NCBI RefSeq assembly: GCF_002157355.1
Contig: NZ_LYMK01000013.1
Coordinates: forward strand, 62,001-126,000
Length of the DNA stretch: 64,000 bases
From: Variovorax sp. JS1663
GTDB lineage: Bacteria; Pseudomonadota; Gammaproteobacteria; Burkholderiales; Burkholderiaceae_C
Reading direction: 5' to 3'
A program made the position numbers and the translations under genes. Under the pieces are notes generated by a model. It saw nothing but the letters and a program-made list of their open reading frames with translations. It was not told where the DNA came from and did no database searches. Of the stretch, positions 8,506 to 17,210 are shown piece after piece. Position 1 is the first letter of the stretch. Each line of letters opens with the position of its first letter.

Positions 8506-9985
8506 ACGGCGGGCCGTTGGGCTTCGTTCTCAGCCCCGGCCTCAGGCGCTTCCAGGGCAGCTGCGCCGGATCGGCGATGAAGGGCCCGGGCGCCCGGGCC
8601 ACCAGGATTTTTTCGGCGATGGCGGCGAAGTCCGCGCGGAAGTGGACCGAGCTCTTGTTCACCAGGATCTTCATGGCCTCGGGCTCGATGCCGACCGCGC
8701 GGTACATGTTCCTGTCCAGCAGCTGGGCCTTGGCCGAGCTCACCGCGATGCGGACGCCGTCGATGCGCAGGCGCGCCATCGGGCCCATGTCGGCCGCCTT
8801 GCCGTTCATCATCGGGCCGCCGTAGACGAAGCGGCCGTCGGAGAGCGACTCCACCTCGTAGCTCGCCCGGAGCGGCTCGTCGCCCGGGACCTGGGGACAG
8901 CCCCCGAGGCCGATCTCGATGCGGCTGCCCACGCCGGCCCGGTGCGCGGCCGCTGCCGCGGCAGGGTCGCAGAGGATGCCGATGGCGGCGCCCTGCGCGC
9001 CGGCCGCGAGGAGCGCGCGCAGCATGCCGGTGGTGTTGCCATCGCCGCCGACGCCGGGGTTGTCCTGGGTGTCCGCGATGATCACCGGGCGTTCCGCCCC
9101 CTCGGCGATACGCATGGCCTGCCGAACCGCCGCGTCCGGCTCGTCGAACTGCACAGCCCAGTCGCCCTCCAGCGCGCAGGCACGGGCCAGCAGGGCATCG
9201 ACGGCCTTCTCGACCGCGGCGCGGTCGAAGCCATGGCCCCAGATCACCGGGCCGCACTCGGGAAAGTCGGCCGCCGGGAAGCCCGGCGCGAAGGACAGCG
9301 ACAGCACGCCCTCCGGCTCCAGCGCCTCCAGCAGCTCGTACATGCCGCCCGCGGGCTGCATCATGGTCGACATGCTGTTGACGGGGATCAGGAAGGGCAG
9401 GCGCCGTGCCACGCAGTGCACGGGGCGCGCATCGCCGTGCAGCGCCAGCAGCAGTTCGCCGGCCCGGCGGCCGGTGTCGGCCATGTCGACATGCGGGTAG
9501 GTGCGGTAGGCCACCAGGCCGTCTGCCAGCGCGAGCATCTGCGCCGTGACATTGGCATGCAGGTCCAGCGACACCACGATCTTCATGCGCGGCCCGACCA
9601 CGGCGCGGATCCGCGCCAGCAGCTCGCCTTCGCCGTCATCCAGGTGCTGCGCGACCATGGCGCCGTGCAGGTCGAGGTAGATGGCGTCGAAGCCGCCGCG
9701 CTTGACCGCGGCAACGATCTCGCCGGCGATGCGCTCGTAGGCATCGGTGGTGACGTGGGCGGAGGCGCCGGCGCCGGCCCAGATGACGGGGGTGACGGTG
9801 TGCCCGTGTTCGCGCACGCAGCGGATGAAGCCGCTGGCCGGCAGGTTGACGTTCAGGAGGTCGTACAGCGCGTCGCCGCGCACCATGGCCGGGAAGTCCT
9901 CGCCGCGCACGAAGCTCTCATAGCTGGCCACGGTGGGCGCGAAGGTGTTGGTCTCGTGCTGGAAGCCGGCAACCAGGATGTTCAT
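8495..9985 (-). CDS. M81 family metallopeptidase (MlrC/microcystinase C-like)
   Basis: A 496-residue protein of the MlrC family, with an N-terminal DUF1485 part and a C-terminal MlrC part. It begins MNILVAGFQHETNTFAP; the motif HETNTF and later DLHGAM and DLHANV carry the histidines and aspartates expected to bind zinc. Start chosen from AAGGAAC placed seven bases upstream of the ATG. In characterised members the enzyme cleaves linear microcystin fragments, but most family members lie in catabolic clusters and their substrates are unknown. It follows the Bug receptor gene by 41 bp on the same strand and is probably co-transcribed with it, suggesting that the receptor brings in, or senses, its substrate. 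Confidence 0.87.
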   Translation of the reverse strand: MNILVAGFQHETNTFAPTVASYESFVRGEDFPAMVRGDALYDLLNVNLPASGFIRCVREHGHTVTPVIWAGAGASAHVTTDAYERIAGEIVAAVKRGGFDAIYLDLHGAMVAQHLDDGEGELLARIRAVVGPRMKIVVSLDLHANVTAQMLALADGLVAYRTYPHVDMADTGRRAGELLLALHGDARPVHCVARRLPFLIPVNSMSTMMQPAGGMYELLEALEPEGVLSLSFAPGFPAADFPECGPVIWGHGFDRAAVEKAVDALLARACALEGDWAVQFDEPDAAVRQAMRIAEGAERPVIIADTQDNPGVGGDGNTTGMLRALLAAGAQGAAIGILCDPAAAAAAHRAGVGSRIEIGLGGCPQVPGDEPLRASYEVESLSDGRFVYGGPMMNGKAADMGPMARLRIDGVRIAVSSAKAQLLDRNMYRAVGIEPEAMKILVNKSSVHFRADFAAIAEKILVARAPGPFIADPAQLPWKRLRPGLRTKPNGPPFTP

Positions 9986-10026
9986 GGCTTGTTCCTTGGG
10001 GTGATGGGGTCGGCGGCGAGGTCGGT

Positions 10027-11082
10027 TCACTGCGGCGTCAGCTTGATCGCCTGCACCATCTTCCTGAATTTCTGGGTCTCGGTCGCGTAGAACTTTGTCG
10101 AATCGGCCAGCGACTGGGGCTTCAGGGCCTGCACGCCGGAGGGCTGCAGGGCGTTCGCCATCTGCGGCGAGCGGATCGCCTCCTGCGAGGCCTCCAGCAG
10201 CACCCGCAGGCGGTCCGCGGGAATGCCGTCCCTGGCCATGACGGCCAGCCAGATCGAATGCACCAGCTCGTTCTTCTGCGCGATGCGCGATTCGGCAATG
10301 GCCGGCACGCCCGGGAGGTTGGACATGCGCTGCGTGTCGAGCACGTTGAGCGCCTTGATCTTGCGGCTCTCGAGCAGCTGCGTGGAGGCGCCGAGGTTCG
10401 GCAGGATGGTGAGGTCGACCCGCTCGCCGACCAGGTCCTGCATCATCGGCGTGGCCCCCTTGTAGGGCACGTGGAGCAGCTTGGCGCCGGTGGTCTGCGC
10501 CATGTACTCGGAGACGATGTGGTACATCGATCCGTGGCCGGGGCTGCCGAAGCTCAGGCCCGGATGGCCGGGCTTGCTGCTCTCCGCGATGAGCTGCTCC
10601 AGCGAGGTGAACGGGAGCTCGTTGCGCGCCATCACCACCAGCGGATGGTTCGAGATCGGCGCCAGCAGCGCGAGGTCTTCGGGCTTGTACTTCGCGGCGG
10701 CATTGGACAGGGGCGTGAGGATGGCCTCGTTGGGCGAGCCCATGATCAGCGTGTAGCCGTCGGCCGGCCGGCTCAGCAGGCGCTGCACCGCCACCGCGCC
10801 GCCGGCGCCGGGCAGGTTCTCGACGATGAAGGGCTGGCCGAGGCGCTTCTCCATCGCGATCTGCATGGCGCGCGCCAGCACGTCCGCGGGGCCGCCCGGC
10901 GGAAAGGCCACCAGCATGGCGATCGGCTTCGACGGGAAGGTCTCGGCCGCCAGGGCCGCCTGCCCCGTCGCGCCGAGCGCGACGACGCCGGCCGCCGCGA
11001 GCATGCGGACAACCCGCGGGTTCAGCGCACGGGCCAGGGCCTTGGCACCACGGGCGAAGGTCGCTTTCATCAGGTGTCGCAT
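10027..11082 (-). CDS. Bug-family tripartite tricarboxylate transporter substrate-binding protein
   Basis: Periplasmic solute receptor, 351 residues. The start at 11082 has AAGGAG seven to eight bases upstream. A long signal region ends near AALAAETFPSKP, followed by the family pattern: VAFPPGGPADVLARAM, VENLPGAGGAVAVQ, PHGSM-like SPGHGSMYH and HVPYKGATPMMQDL. These receptors are heavily amplified in Burkholderiales and often have no membrane TctAB partners nearby, as here. Divergent from the LysR gene across 112 bp and followed by the M81 gene, so it is likely under that LysR. The ligand, probably a small organic acid, is inference. Confidence 0.93.
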   Translation of the reverse strand: MRHLMKATFARGAKALARALNPRVVRMLAAAGVVALGATGQAALAAETFPSKPIAMLVAFPPGGPADVLARAMQIAMEKRLGQPFIVENLPGAGGAVAVQRLLSRPADGYTLIMGSPNEAILTPLSNAAAKYKPEDLALLAPISNHPLVVMARNELPFTSLEQLIAESSKPGHPGLSFGSPGHGSMYHIVSEYMAQTTGAKLLHVPYKGATPMMQDLVGERVDLTILPNLGASTQLLESRKIKALNVLDTQRMSNLPGVPAIAESRIAQKNELVHSIWLAVMARDGIPADRLRVLLEASQEAIRSPQMANALQPSGVQALKPQSLADSTKFYATETQKFRKMVQAIKLTPQ

Positions 11083-11097
11083 CTCGTCTCCTTGTTG

Positions 11098-11112
11098 AAT
11101 CTGCGGCGGATT
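11098..11112. promoter_or_regulatory. Candidate LysR operator 1, AATC-N7-GATT
   Basis: Perfect four-base dyad arms AATC and GATT separated by seven bases, in the gap between the divergent bug and lysR genes. The same pattern recurs 45 bp away. LysR sites are usually short dyads with A/T at the arms; the spacer here is two bases shorter than the classic ATC-N9-GAT. Confidence 0.5.
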
Positions 11113-11142
11113 GTTTGGCGTAGCATCCGTTCGAGCAACAGC

Positions 11143-11157
11143 AATCTTTTGCAGATT
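11143..11157. promoter_or_regulatory. Candidate LysR operator 2, AATC-N7-GATT
   Basis: Second copy of the same dyad (arms AATC and GATT, spacer TTTTGCA), 45 bp centre to centre from the first, about four helical turns, and 38 bp before the lysR start. Paired recognition and activation sites of this kind are normal for LysR regulators acting on a divergent promoter. Confidence 0.5.
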
Positions 11158-11194
11158 TCGTTGCTTCTTGGGCAACGGCCAGGAGAACCATGCG

Positions 11195-12157
11195 ATGCGC
11201 GACGTCAACCAGAAAAGGCTTCGGTATTTCCGCGAAGTGCTGGAGCACCGCTCGATCCGCGGCGCGGCGGACGCGCTGAACACGGCGCCGTCCGTCATCA
11301 CGCGGCAGGTGGCGCTGCTGGAGCAGGAGCTGGGGCTGATGCTGTTCGAGCGGCAGGCACGCGGCGTGGTGCCGACCGACGCGGCCGCGCATCTGCTCGC
11401 GTACTGGCGCGGCTGCCAGGCACAGCAGGAGCAGCTCGCCGAGCGCCTGCGCGCCATCGAATCGATGGAGGCGGGCACGGTGAGACTGGTCGCCAGCGAG
11501 GGCTACATCGATGGGCTGATGGACGAGGTGGTCGCCACCTTCTGCGCCGCACACCCGAAGCTCTCGGTCATCGTCGAGGCCTTGCCCGCGGACGAGCTCA
11601 TCGGCGAGGTCGTGAACGACCGCGCGCACATCGGCGTGGCCTACAACCCGCAGCCCGACCGGCAGCTCGAATTCGTCGCCAGCGCGGCGGCGCCGGCCAA
11701 GGTGCTGGTGCGGGCAGGGCACCCACTGACGGCGGTGAACGGCCCGCTGCAGATCCGGCAGCTCCTGGACTTCCCCTTGGCCCTGATGCCGCCGGCCTAC
11801 GGGGTCGGCAAACTCGTGGAGCTGCTGGAGTATGCGGAGCATGTGAAGCTGCATCCCAGCCTGCGCAGCAACTCGGTCGCGGCGCTCAAGCGATTCGTCG
11901 GCGCGACCGACGGCGTGACCTTCGTCGGCGCGGGGCTGGCGGCGGCAGCGGAAGTGGAGGCAGGCCGGTTGGTGACGCTCGACCTGTCGCACCCGCTGTG
12001 CCGCAAGGCCAAGGTGGGGCTGGTGGTTCGCCATGGCCGCCCCCTTTCGGTTGCGGCCACCCGACTGCTGGACGAGATACGGGGGAACTTCTCGGTGTTC
12101 AGCGCCCGCCCGGCGGCGCAACGGCCGCGCCGCGGCACATCGGTGTCGCCGCGCTGA
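11195..12157 (+). CDS. LysR-family transcriptional regulator
   Basis: A 320-residue regulator. Start at 11195 is set by AGGAGA eight bases upstream; an earlier overlapping ATG at 11190 is out of frame. N-terminal winged HTH at about residues 8-67 ([20 protein letters not shown], then [23 protein letters not shown]), then the effector-binding domain to about 300. Divergent from the bug and M81 genes, which it probably controls through the two AATC-N7-GATT dyads in the shared 112-bp gap, responding to a metabolite of that pathway. The C-terminus after residue 300 is a short basic tail. Confidence 0.92.
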   Translation: MRDVNQKRLRYFREVLEHRSIRGAADALNTAPSVITRQVALLEQELGLMLFERQARGVVPTDAAAHLLAYWRGCQAQQEQLAERLRAIESMEAGTVRLVASEGYIDGLMDEVVATFCAAHPKLSVIVEALPADELIGEVVNDRAHIGVAYNPQPDRQLEFVASAAAPAKVLVRAGHPLTAVNGPLQIRQLLDFPLALMPPAYGVGKLVELLEYAEHVKLHPSLRSNSVAALKRFVGATDGVTFVGAGLAAAAEVEAGRLVTLDLSHPLCRKAKVGLVVRHGRPLSVAATRLLDEIRGNFSVFSARPAAQRPRRGTSVSPR

Positions 12158-12172
12158 ATCTTCGCGGTGCGT

Positions 12173-12206
12173 GCTTTGGCTTTGGCTTTGGCTTTGGCTT
12201 TGGCTT
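12173..12206. repeat. Hexanucleotide tandem repeat (GCTTTG)x5 plus partial copy
   Basis: Five exact GCTTTG units and a partial sixth (GCTT), 15 bp after the lysR stop and about 75 bp before the yeiH-type gene. It ends in TTGACC, which resembles a -35 box, although no good -10 is found at normal spacing. A change in copy number would not touch a reading frame but could shift promoter elements of the downstream gene. Confidence 0.85.
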
Positions 12207-12280
12207 GACCGTATTTTTCGATCAAGTTTCCACGAATAAGTCGTTGGATCGGTCAGCGACATCTTCATAGCATCGGTGGC

Positions 12281-13339
12281 ATGACCCATCCCAAGGCTTC
12301 TTCGCTGCGATCGAACGCAACGCACCCGGCGCTGAACCGCGCCCTCCTCCTGGTCCCAGGCTCGGCGGTGGCGGCCGTGGTCGCCGCCGCGGCAGCGCTG
12401 GCGGCTTCGCACCACGGCGGGCCCGTGTTCCTCTATGCGCTGCTGATCGGTGTCGCGCTGCACCACCTGAGCCAGGAGCCGCGCAGCCTCCCCGGCATCG
12501 AGTTCTGCGCGCGGACCTGCCTGCGCCTGGGGGTCGGACTGCTGGGTGCGCGGATCACGGCGCAGCAGATCATGCAGCTCGGATGGAGCACGGCCTTGAT
12601 CGTCGTCGCAGGCGTGGTCACCACGATCGCGGTGGGTCTCGCGCTCGGCCGCCGCCTGGGCTTCTCGTCCGCGCAGGGCGTGCTGGCCGGTGGCGCCGTG
12701 GCGATCTGCGGCGCATCGGCCGCACTGGCCATCTCCGCGGTGCTGCCGCGCGAGAAGAACGCGGAGCGCCACACGCTGATGGTGGTGGTGGCGGTGACGC
12801 TGCTGTCGACCGTGGCGATGGTGCTCTATCCGCTTCTGGCGCGCTCGCTGGGCTTGCCTGCAGAGGCCGCGGGCATCTTCATCGGTGCCACGATCCATGA
12901 CGTGGCGCAGGTGATCGGCGCCGGCTACACGCTCGGGCCGGAGGCCGGCGACGTGGCGACCATCGTCAAGCTGTTCCGGGTGGCGCTGCTGACGGTGGTG
13001 GTGTTCGCGGTTTCGCTGGCGTACAAGCGTGCGCGCGCATCGGCGCAGCCGGGCGCCGACGGAAGCCTTGCCGGCAAGACGCCACTGGTGCCTTGGTTCC
13101 TGCTGCTGTTCGTGGCCATGGTGGCGCTCAATTCGGCGGGACTGGTGCCGGCTGCGGCGGCGCAGGGACTCGCCGAGACCTCGCAGGTGCTGCTGGTGGT
13201 AGCCGTCGCGGCGCTCGGCATGAAGACCTCGTTCCGGGAGCTCGCGAAGGCCGGCTGGCGGCCGGTGGCGCTGATCCTGGTCGAGACGCTGTGGCTGGCC
13301 GGGCTGGCCCTGGCTTGCCTGATGGGCATGCGCGCCTGA
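12281..13339 (+). CDS. YeiH/UPF0324 family putative sulfate exporter
   Basis: Polytopic inner-membrane protein of 352 residues with about ten hydrophobic segments. Family marks include CLRLGVGLLGARI, GGAVAICGASAALAISAV, and IGATIHDVAQVIGAGY, plus a C-terminal ALGMKTSF. Members are called putative sulfate exporters from genomic context; direct transport data are few. The ribosome site is weak. It follows the lysR gene in the same direction after a 123-bp gap that holds the hexamer repeat, so it may have its own promoter. A relation to the LysR regulator is possible but not shown. Confidence 0.9.
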   Translation: MTHPKASSLRSNATHPALNRALLLVPGSAVAAVVAAAAALAASHHGGPVFLYALLIGVALHHLSQEPRSLPGIEFCARTCLRLGVGLLGARITAQQIMQLGWSTALIVVAGVVTTIAVGLALGRRLGFSSAQGVLAGGAVAICGASAALAISAVLPREKNAERHTLMVVVAVTLLSTVAMVLYPLLARSLGLPAEAAGIFIGATIHDVAQVIGAGYTLGPEAGDVATIVKLFRVALLTVVVFAVSLAYKRARASAQPGADGSLAGKTPLVPWFLLLFVAMVALNSAGLVPAAAAQGLAETSQVLLVVAVAALGMKTSFRELAKAGWRPVALILVETLWLAGLALACLMGMRA

Positions 13340-13344
13340 GCAGG

Positions 13345-13374
13345 CGCTTCCCTGCGGGACCCGCCGCGGAAGCG
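13345..13374 (+). terminator. GC-rich hairpin after the yeiH-type gene
   Basis: CGCTTCC (13345-13351) pairs with GGAAGCG (13368-13374), with a further GCG/CGC pairing inside the loop. It lies six bases after the stop. There is no T run behind it, so it would be a weak intrinsic terminator or an mRNA 3' stabiliser. Confidence 0.35.
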
Positions 13375-13446
13375 GGGGCGGCGTGGCCTGGCGGTTGCCA
13401 CCGGCAAAGGCACGGCGTATCGTGGGCACAGTCGAAGGAGCGCCTC

Positions 13447-13815
13447 ATGCCTTCAACAAGAAGCCCGGTTCGCGACGCGACGCGCGGCACGCGCGTGCTG
13501 TTGCAGGGCCCGTCGAGCTACGCCGAAGCCGCGGCGCCGCCATCGCATGCCCAACTGTGCGAGCGCACCGTGCAGGCCATCTGGCACATCCTCGACGAGC
13601 ACGATCTCCTCGATGAACAGGTACGGAGCGATCTCGCGGCGATGCTCGAGCCGCTGGCCGCGCCGGCTTTCGGGGACCGCCCGCAGCGCCTGATCAAGAT
13701 CCTGCGCCAGCCGAACCCGATCGACCCCTCGCACCTGTACTGGCTCACGCGCCGGCTGCTGACCCTGGTGCCCGAACTGCAGGCCGCGGCGCTGTCGAGC
13801 AAGGGGCTCATGTAG
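13447..13815 (+). CDS. Conserved-looking hypothetical protein, 122 residues
   Basis: No family was recognised. AAGGAG lies six bases before the ATG, and codon use fits the neighbours. The first 30 residues are polar and probably disordered; from about residue 30 the protein looks helical (LCERTVQAIWHILDEHDLLD, then SDLAAMLEPLA), with a C-terminal segment LYWLTRRLLTLVPELQAAA. No signal peptide or membrane helix. It faces the ligD gene tail to tail with only 11 bp between stops, so read-through or antisense contact is possible. Role unknown. Confidence 0.7.
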   Translation: MPSTRSPVRDATRGTRVLLQGPSSYAEAAAPPSHAQLCERTVQAIWHILDEHDLLDEQVRSDLAAMLEPLAAPAFGDRPQRLIKILRQPNPIDPSHLYWLTRRLLTLVPELQAAALSSKGLM

Positions 13816-13826
13816 GCGCGTGCGCC

Positions 13827-16343
13827 TCAGGCCTTGAATCCCAGCACCTTCATCGCCGTCGCGAGCCCCTGCGCCGCCTTCGCATAGCCCTTCCAGGGCT
13901 CGTTGCCCTTGTCCAGCCGCGCATGGATGTTCTGCACCGTCCATTGCGCGCCGCTCGTGAGGTGCTGCACCTCCACCCAGTCGACCGGCACCGACACGCC
14001 CATCCCGGCCCGCGCGCGCGCGGACCAGGCGCAGATGGTGGTGGCGCCGAAGCCGTTGCGCAGGTAGTCGATGAAGATCCGGCCCACGCGGTTGCGCGGG
14101 CCGCTCTTGGCCACGAACATCTTCGGCAGGGTGCGCGCCAGGTGCTGCACGATGGCCTCGGAGAAATCCTTCACCGGATCCCAGCCGTAGTGCTTGCGCA
14201 GCGGCACCACCACGTGCAGGCCCTTGCCGCCGCTGGTCTTGCAGAAGCTCTCCAGCCCCAGCTCGCGCAGGAAGACGCGCACGACCTCGGCGCCCTGCTG
14301 CACCGCGGCCCATGGGACGCCCTCGCCCGGGTCGAGGTCGAAGGTCATGCGGTCGGGCTTGGCGGTGGCGGTCTTCACCGCGTTCCAGGTGTGGAACTCG
14401 ATGACGTTCATCTGCGCGGCGGACACCAGGCCCTCGGGGGTCGCGACCTCGATCATCTGCTCGTGGCCGGGCCAGATGGCGGGGTCGAGCTGGCGGATGC
14501 CCTCCATGCCGCCCTTCTCCAGGTGCTTCTGGAAGAAGAGCTCGCCGGTGACGCCATTGGGTGCGCGCACGAAAGAGATGGGGCGCCCCTGGAGGTGCTC
14601 CATCATCAGCGGGGCGATCAGCCCGTAGAAACGCACCAGCTCGATCTTGGTGACGCCGCTCTTCGGGTCGATCACGCGCTCGGGGTTGGTGATCTTGAGC
14701 TTGGCGGGCAGGGTGTGCGCGACGGGCGGCGCGGCGTCGGCCTCGGGGAGGTGCACGGCCTTCTCGCGCACGATCGCCTTGGGCGGCTTGTCGTTGCGCA
14801 GGGCATGGAAGACGCCGTGACGGATGTGTCCGCCGGCGGTCCATTCCGAGTACGCGACCTCGGCAACCAGTTGGGGCTTGACCCAGTGGGCATGCCGCTC
14901 GTCCTCGGTCCTGTCCCTGAAGGGGCGCTTGTCGATGCCGATCTTCTCCAGGCGCTTCTGCATGTCGAGCAGCATGCGCTCGTCGAAGCCGGTGCCGACC
15001 TTGCCCGCATACACCAGGTCGCCGTTCGCATCGTGCACGCCGAGCAGCAGCGCGCCGATGCCCACGCGCGAGCCCTTGGGGTCGGTGTAGCCGCCGATGA
15101 CGAACTCCTGCCGCCGGTTGCACTTGAGCTTGATCCAGTCGCGCGAGCGGCGCGAGGCATAGCTGCTTTCCTTGCGCTTGCCGATGATGCCTTCCAGGCC
15201 CATGCTGCAGGCCGATGCCAGCATGTCCCGGGGCGACGCGTCGAAGGCCTCGCTGAGGCGGATGCCGGCGGGTGCCTTGACGAGCAGCGCGCGCAGCAGC
15301 TCTCGCCGCTCGAGCAGGGGCGCGGCGCGCAGGTCGTGGCCGTCGTAGTACGGCAGGTCGAAGAGGAAGTACTCGATGTCCTGCGTCCGGCTGCTCTCGA
15401 AGGCGTTCTGCAGGGCCTGGAAGTCGGTCTTGCCGCCCTCGCCGAGCACGACGACCTCGCCGTCGAGCCAGCCGGGCTTGAGCTTCATGCGCGCCAGCGC
15501 CTTGACCAGGTGCGGCATGCGGCTGCTCCAGTCGTGGCCGTTGCGGGTGATGAGGCGCACGCCCTCGGCGTCGATGCGCGCCAGCATACGGTAGCCGTCG
15601 AACTTGATCTCGTAGACCCAGTCGCCCGGCTGGGCCGGAGGCGCGTCGACCAGGGTGGCGAGCGGCGGCGCGAGCTTGTGCGGCAGCTCGGCCTCGACGG
15701 CGCCCTCGGGCATGCCGCGCGCCGCGCCGCGCGTGGCCTTCCGGGCGGGCGCCGCGGCAGGGCCGGGCGCGGCTTCGGGCCCGGGCATGGGCAGCTCGGC
15801 CACGCTGTCGGGAAACTCGTCGACCACGCTGAACTCGGCCGAGGGCCGCTCGTAGGCATCGCGCTCCTTGATGAGCAGCCAGGCGTTGCCCTTGTCGTCC
15901 CTGCCCTTGGTGCGCACCAGCACCCACCTGCCGTGCAGCTTGTAGCCGTGCAGCTCGAACTTGAGGTCGCCCTTGCGATAGCCCTCGTGCGGGTCGCCGA
16001 CCGGCGTCCAGGTGCCCTTGTCCCAGATCTGGACCTTGCCGGCGCCGTACTGCTTCGGCGGGATGGTGCCCTCGAAGCTGTTGTACGAGATGGGATGGTC
16101 CTCGACGTGGACGGCCATGCGCCGCACGTGCCGGTCGTAGCTGGGGCCCTTGGGCACGGCCCAGCTCTTCATGGTGCCGTCGAGCTCCAGCCGCAGGTCG
16201 TAGTGCAGGCGGGTGGCCCAGTGCTTCTGCACGACGAACTGGCGCGCCTGCTCGTTCTGCCGGCCGCCCTCGGCGGGCTCGGGCGTGACCGCGAAGTTGC
16301 GCTTGGCCTTGTACTTCGAAAGCGGGTCGGCGGCGCGGGCCAT
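13827..16343 (-). CDS. ligD: Multifunctional DNA ligase D (PE-LIG-POL) for end joining
   Basis: ATP-dependent non-homologous end-joining enzyme, 838 residues, with domains in the order of the Pseudomonas type. The 3'-phosphoesterase domain (about 30-165) keeps HWATRLHYDLRLELDG with the catalytic His, Asp and Arg. After a disordered linker (about 175-220) the ligase domain carries the adenylated lysine in YEIKFDGYR near residue 247. The polymerase domain (about 545-838) shows the metal-binding DLDPGEG near residue 669 and GGKGLHVVVP. The gene begins 6 bp after the HTH-TPR gene and is the last gene of the ku operon. It processes, fills and seals double-strand breaks held by Ku. Confidence 0.96.
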   Translation of the reverse strand: MARAADPLSKYKAKRNFAVTPEPAEGGRQNEQARQFVVQKHWATRLHYDLRLELDGTMKSWAVPKGPSYDRHVRRMAVHVEDHPISYNSFEGTIPPKQYGAGKVQIWDKGTWTPVGDPHEGYRKGDLKFELHGYKLHGRWVLVRTKGRDDKGNAWLLIKERDAYERPSAEFSVVDEFPDSVAELPMPGPEAAPGPAAAPARKATRGAARGMPEGAVEAELPHKLAPPLATLVDAPPAQPGDWVYEIKFDGYRMLARIDAEGVRLITRNGHDWSSRMPHLVKALARMKLKPGWLDGEVVVLGEGGKTDFQALQNAFESSRTQDIEYFLFDLPYYDGHDLRAAPLLERRELLRALLVKAPAGIRLSEAFDASPRDMLASACSMGLEGIIGKRKESSYASRRSRDWIKLKCNRRQEFVIGGYTDPKGSRVGIGALLLGVHDANGDLVYAGKVGTGFDERMLLDMQKRLEKIGIDKRPFRDRTEDERHAHWVKPQLVAEVAYSEWTAGGHIRHGVFHALRNDKPPKAIVREKAVHLPEADAAPPVAHTLPAKLKITNPERVIDPKSGVTKIELVRFYGLIAPLMMEHLQGRPISFVRAPNGVTGELFFQKHLEKGGMEGIRQLDPAIWPGHEQMIEVATPEGLVSAAQMNVIEFHTWNAVKTATAKPDRMTFDLDPGEGVPWAAVQQGAEVVRVFLRELGLESFCKTSGGKGLHVVVPLRKHYGWDPVKDFSEAIVQHLARTLPKMFVAKSGPRNRVGRIFIDYLRNGFGATTICAWSARARAGMGVSVPVDWVEVQHLTSGAQWTVQNIHARLDKGNEPWKGYAKAAQGLATAMKVLGFKA

Positions 16344-16349
16344 GGCGCC

Positions 16350-17210
16350 TCAGTTGCGCGGCTGCAGCCGCCGGTACGCGCTGAAGTGGCGGATGGCCAA
16401 CTGCTTCTGGCCGGACTGGGCGTAGAGCAGCGCGGCGTTCTGGTGCGCATCGGCGAAGTCGGGCTGCAGGCGCAGGCACTGCTCGTAGGCCGCGAGGGCG
16501 GCGGCGACGCGGCCCATGTCCTCCAGGGCCACGGCGCGGTTGTAGTGCATGAGGGGGTCGTCGGGGCAATGCTCGATGCCCTCGTCGTACAGCGCCACGG
16601 CCTCCCCGCTGCGGCCCGCCTCGCACAGCATGAAGCCGAGGTTCAGGTAGGCATGGGCGTGGGCCGGGTCCTGCACGAGGATGCGGCGGTAGGCCTGCTC
16701 GGCGGCAATGGGGTCCGAGGACTCCAGGTCTTCGGCGGCCTCGAACAGTTCGTCGATGTCGTCGGCCGGCGATGCGGCCGTCTCCACCGGGCGTTGGGCG
16801 ATGAAGCTCACGGAGCCGGTGGCCGGGGCCACGCTGAAGTCCATCACCAGCTGGCCCGTGTCGGGCTCCCACTGGGCATGCTCCTCGCGCACGATGATGC
16901 GGTCGCCCACCGCGGTGATGCGCAGGCCGTTGACGGGCGCCTCGGGCGGCAGCGTGTCGCGCAGGCGGCGCAGGGTGCGCAGGATCTGGCGGGTCGGGAT
17001 GCGCGCCACGCGCAGGTCGTGCGCGGAGCGCAGCAGCACCACGTCGCGAAAGGAAAAGCGCCAGGCGCGGCCGGGGCCGCGGAAGGGGTCGACGAAGCCG
17101 AGTTCGATCAGCTTGGAGACGGCATGGCGCGTCAGGCCCAGCATCTGCCGGACGCCGCGCAGGGTGTAGGGGTGCGTGTGCTCGAGCGGGGCGTCGTCGT
17201 TGTTCGTCAC
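16350..17210 (-). CDS. HTH (MerR-like)-TPR protein embedded in the end-joining operon
   Basis: A 286-residue protein with an unusual layout. Residues about 13-85 form a MerR-like winged HTH (YTLRGVRQMLGLTRHAVSKL, then RAWRFSFRDVVLLRSAHDLR). Residues about 95-135 are beta-rich. From about 155 to the end there are three to four tetratricopeptide repeats (for example HAYLNLGFMLCEAGRSGEAV and MHYNRAVALEDMGR). The start is GTG, inferred because it overlaps the ku stop as GTGA; an ATG in frame is absent there. Position between ku and ligD with overlaps on both sides implies equal production with them. It could be an operon regulator, a DNA-end or protein scaffold, or both; nothing in the sequence decides. 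Confidence 0.85.
   Translation of the reverse strand: MTNNDDAPLEHTHPYTLRGVRQMLGLTRHAVSKLIELGFVDPFRGPGRAWRFSFRDVVLLRSAHDLRVARIPTRQILRTLRRLRDTLPPEAPVNGLRITAVGDRIIVREEHAQWEPDTGQLVMDFSVAPATGSVSFIAQRPVETAASPADDIDELFEAAEDLESSDPIAAEQAYRRILVQDPAHAHAYLNLGFMLCEAGRSGEAVALYDEGIEHCPDDPLMHYNRAVALEDMGRVAAALAAYEQCLRLQPDFADAHQNAALLYAQSGQKQLAIRHFSAYRRLQPRN

Noticed and set aside
9985..13429. Very long open frame on the minus strand running through bug, lysR and yeiH genes upstream of the M81 start
   Set aside because: High GC leaves stop codons rare in antisense and shadow frames. The text is low-complexity, has no domain, and real genes on the other strand or frame explain the region.
16343..16872. Open frame upstream of and antisense or shifted to ligD that could extend it
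   Set aside because: The phosphoesterase domain begins at the chosen ATG, and the upstream DNA is fully used by the HTH-TPR gene.
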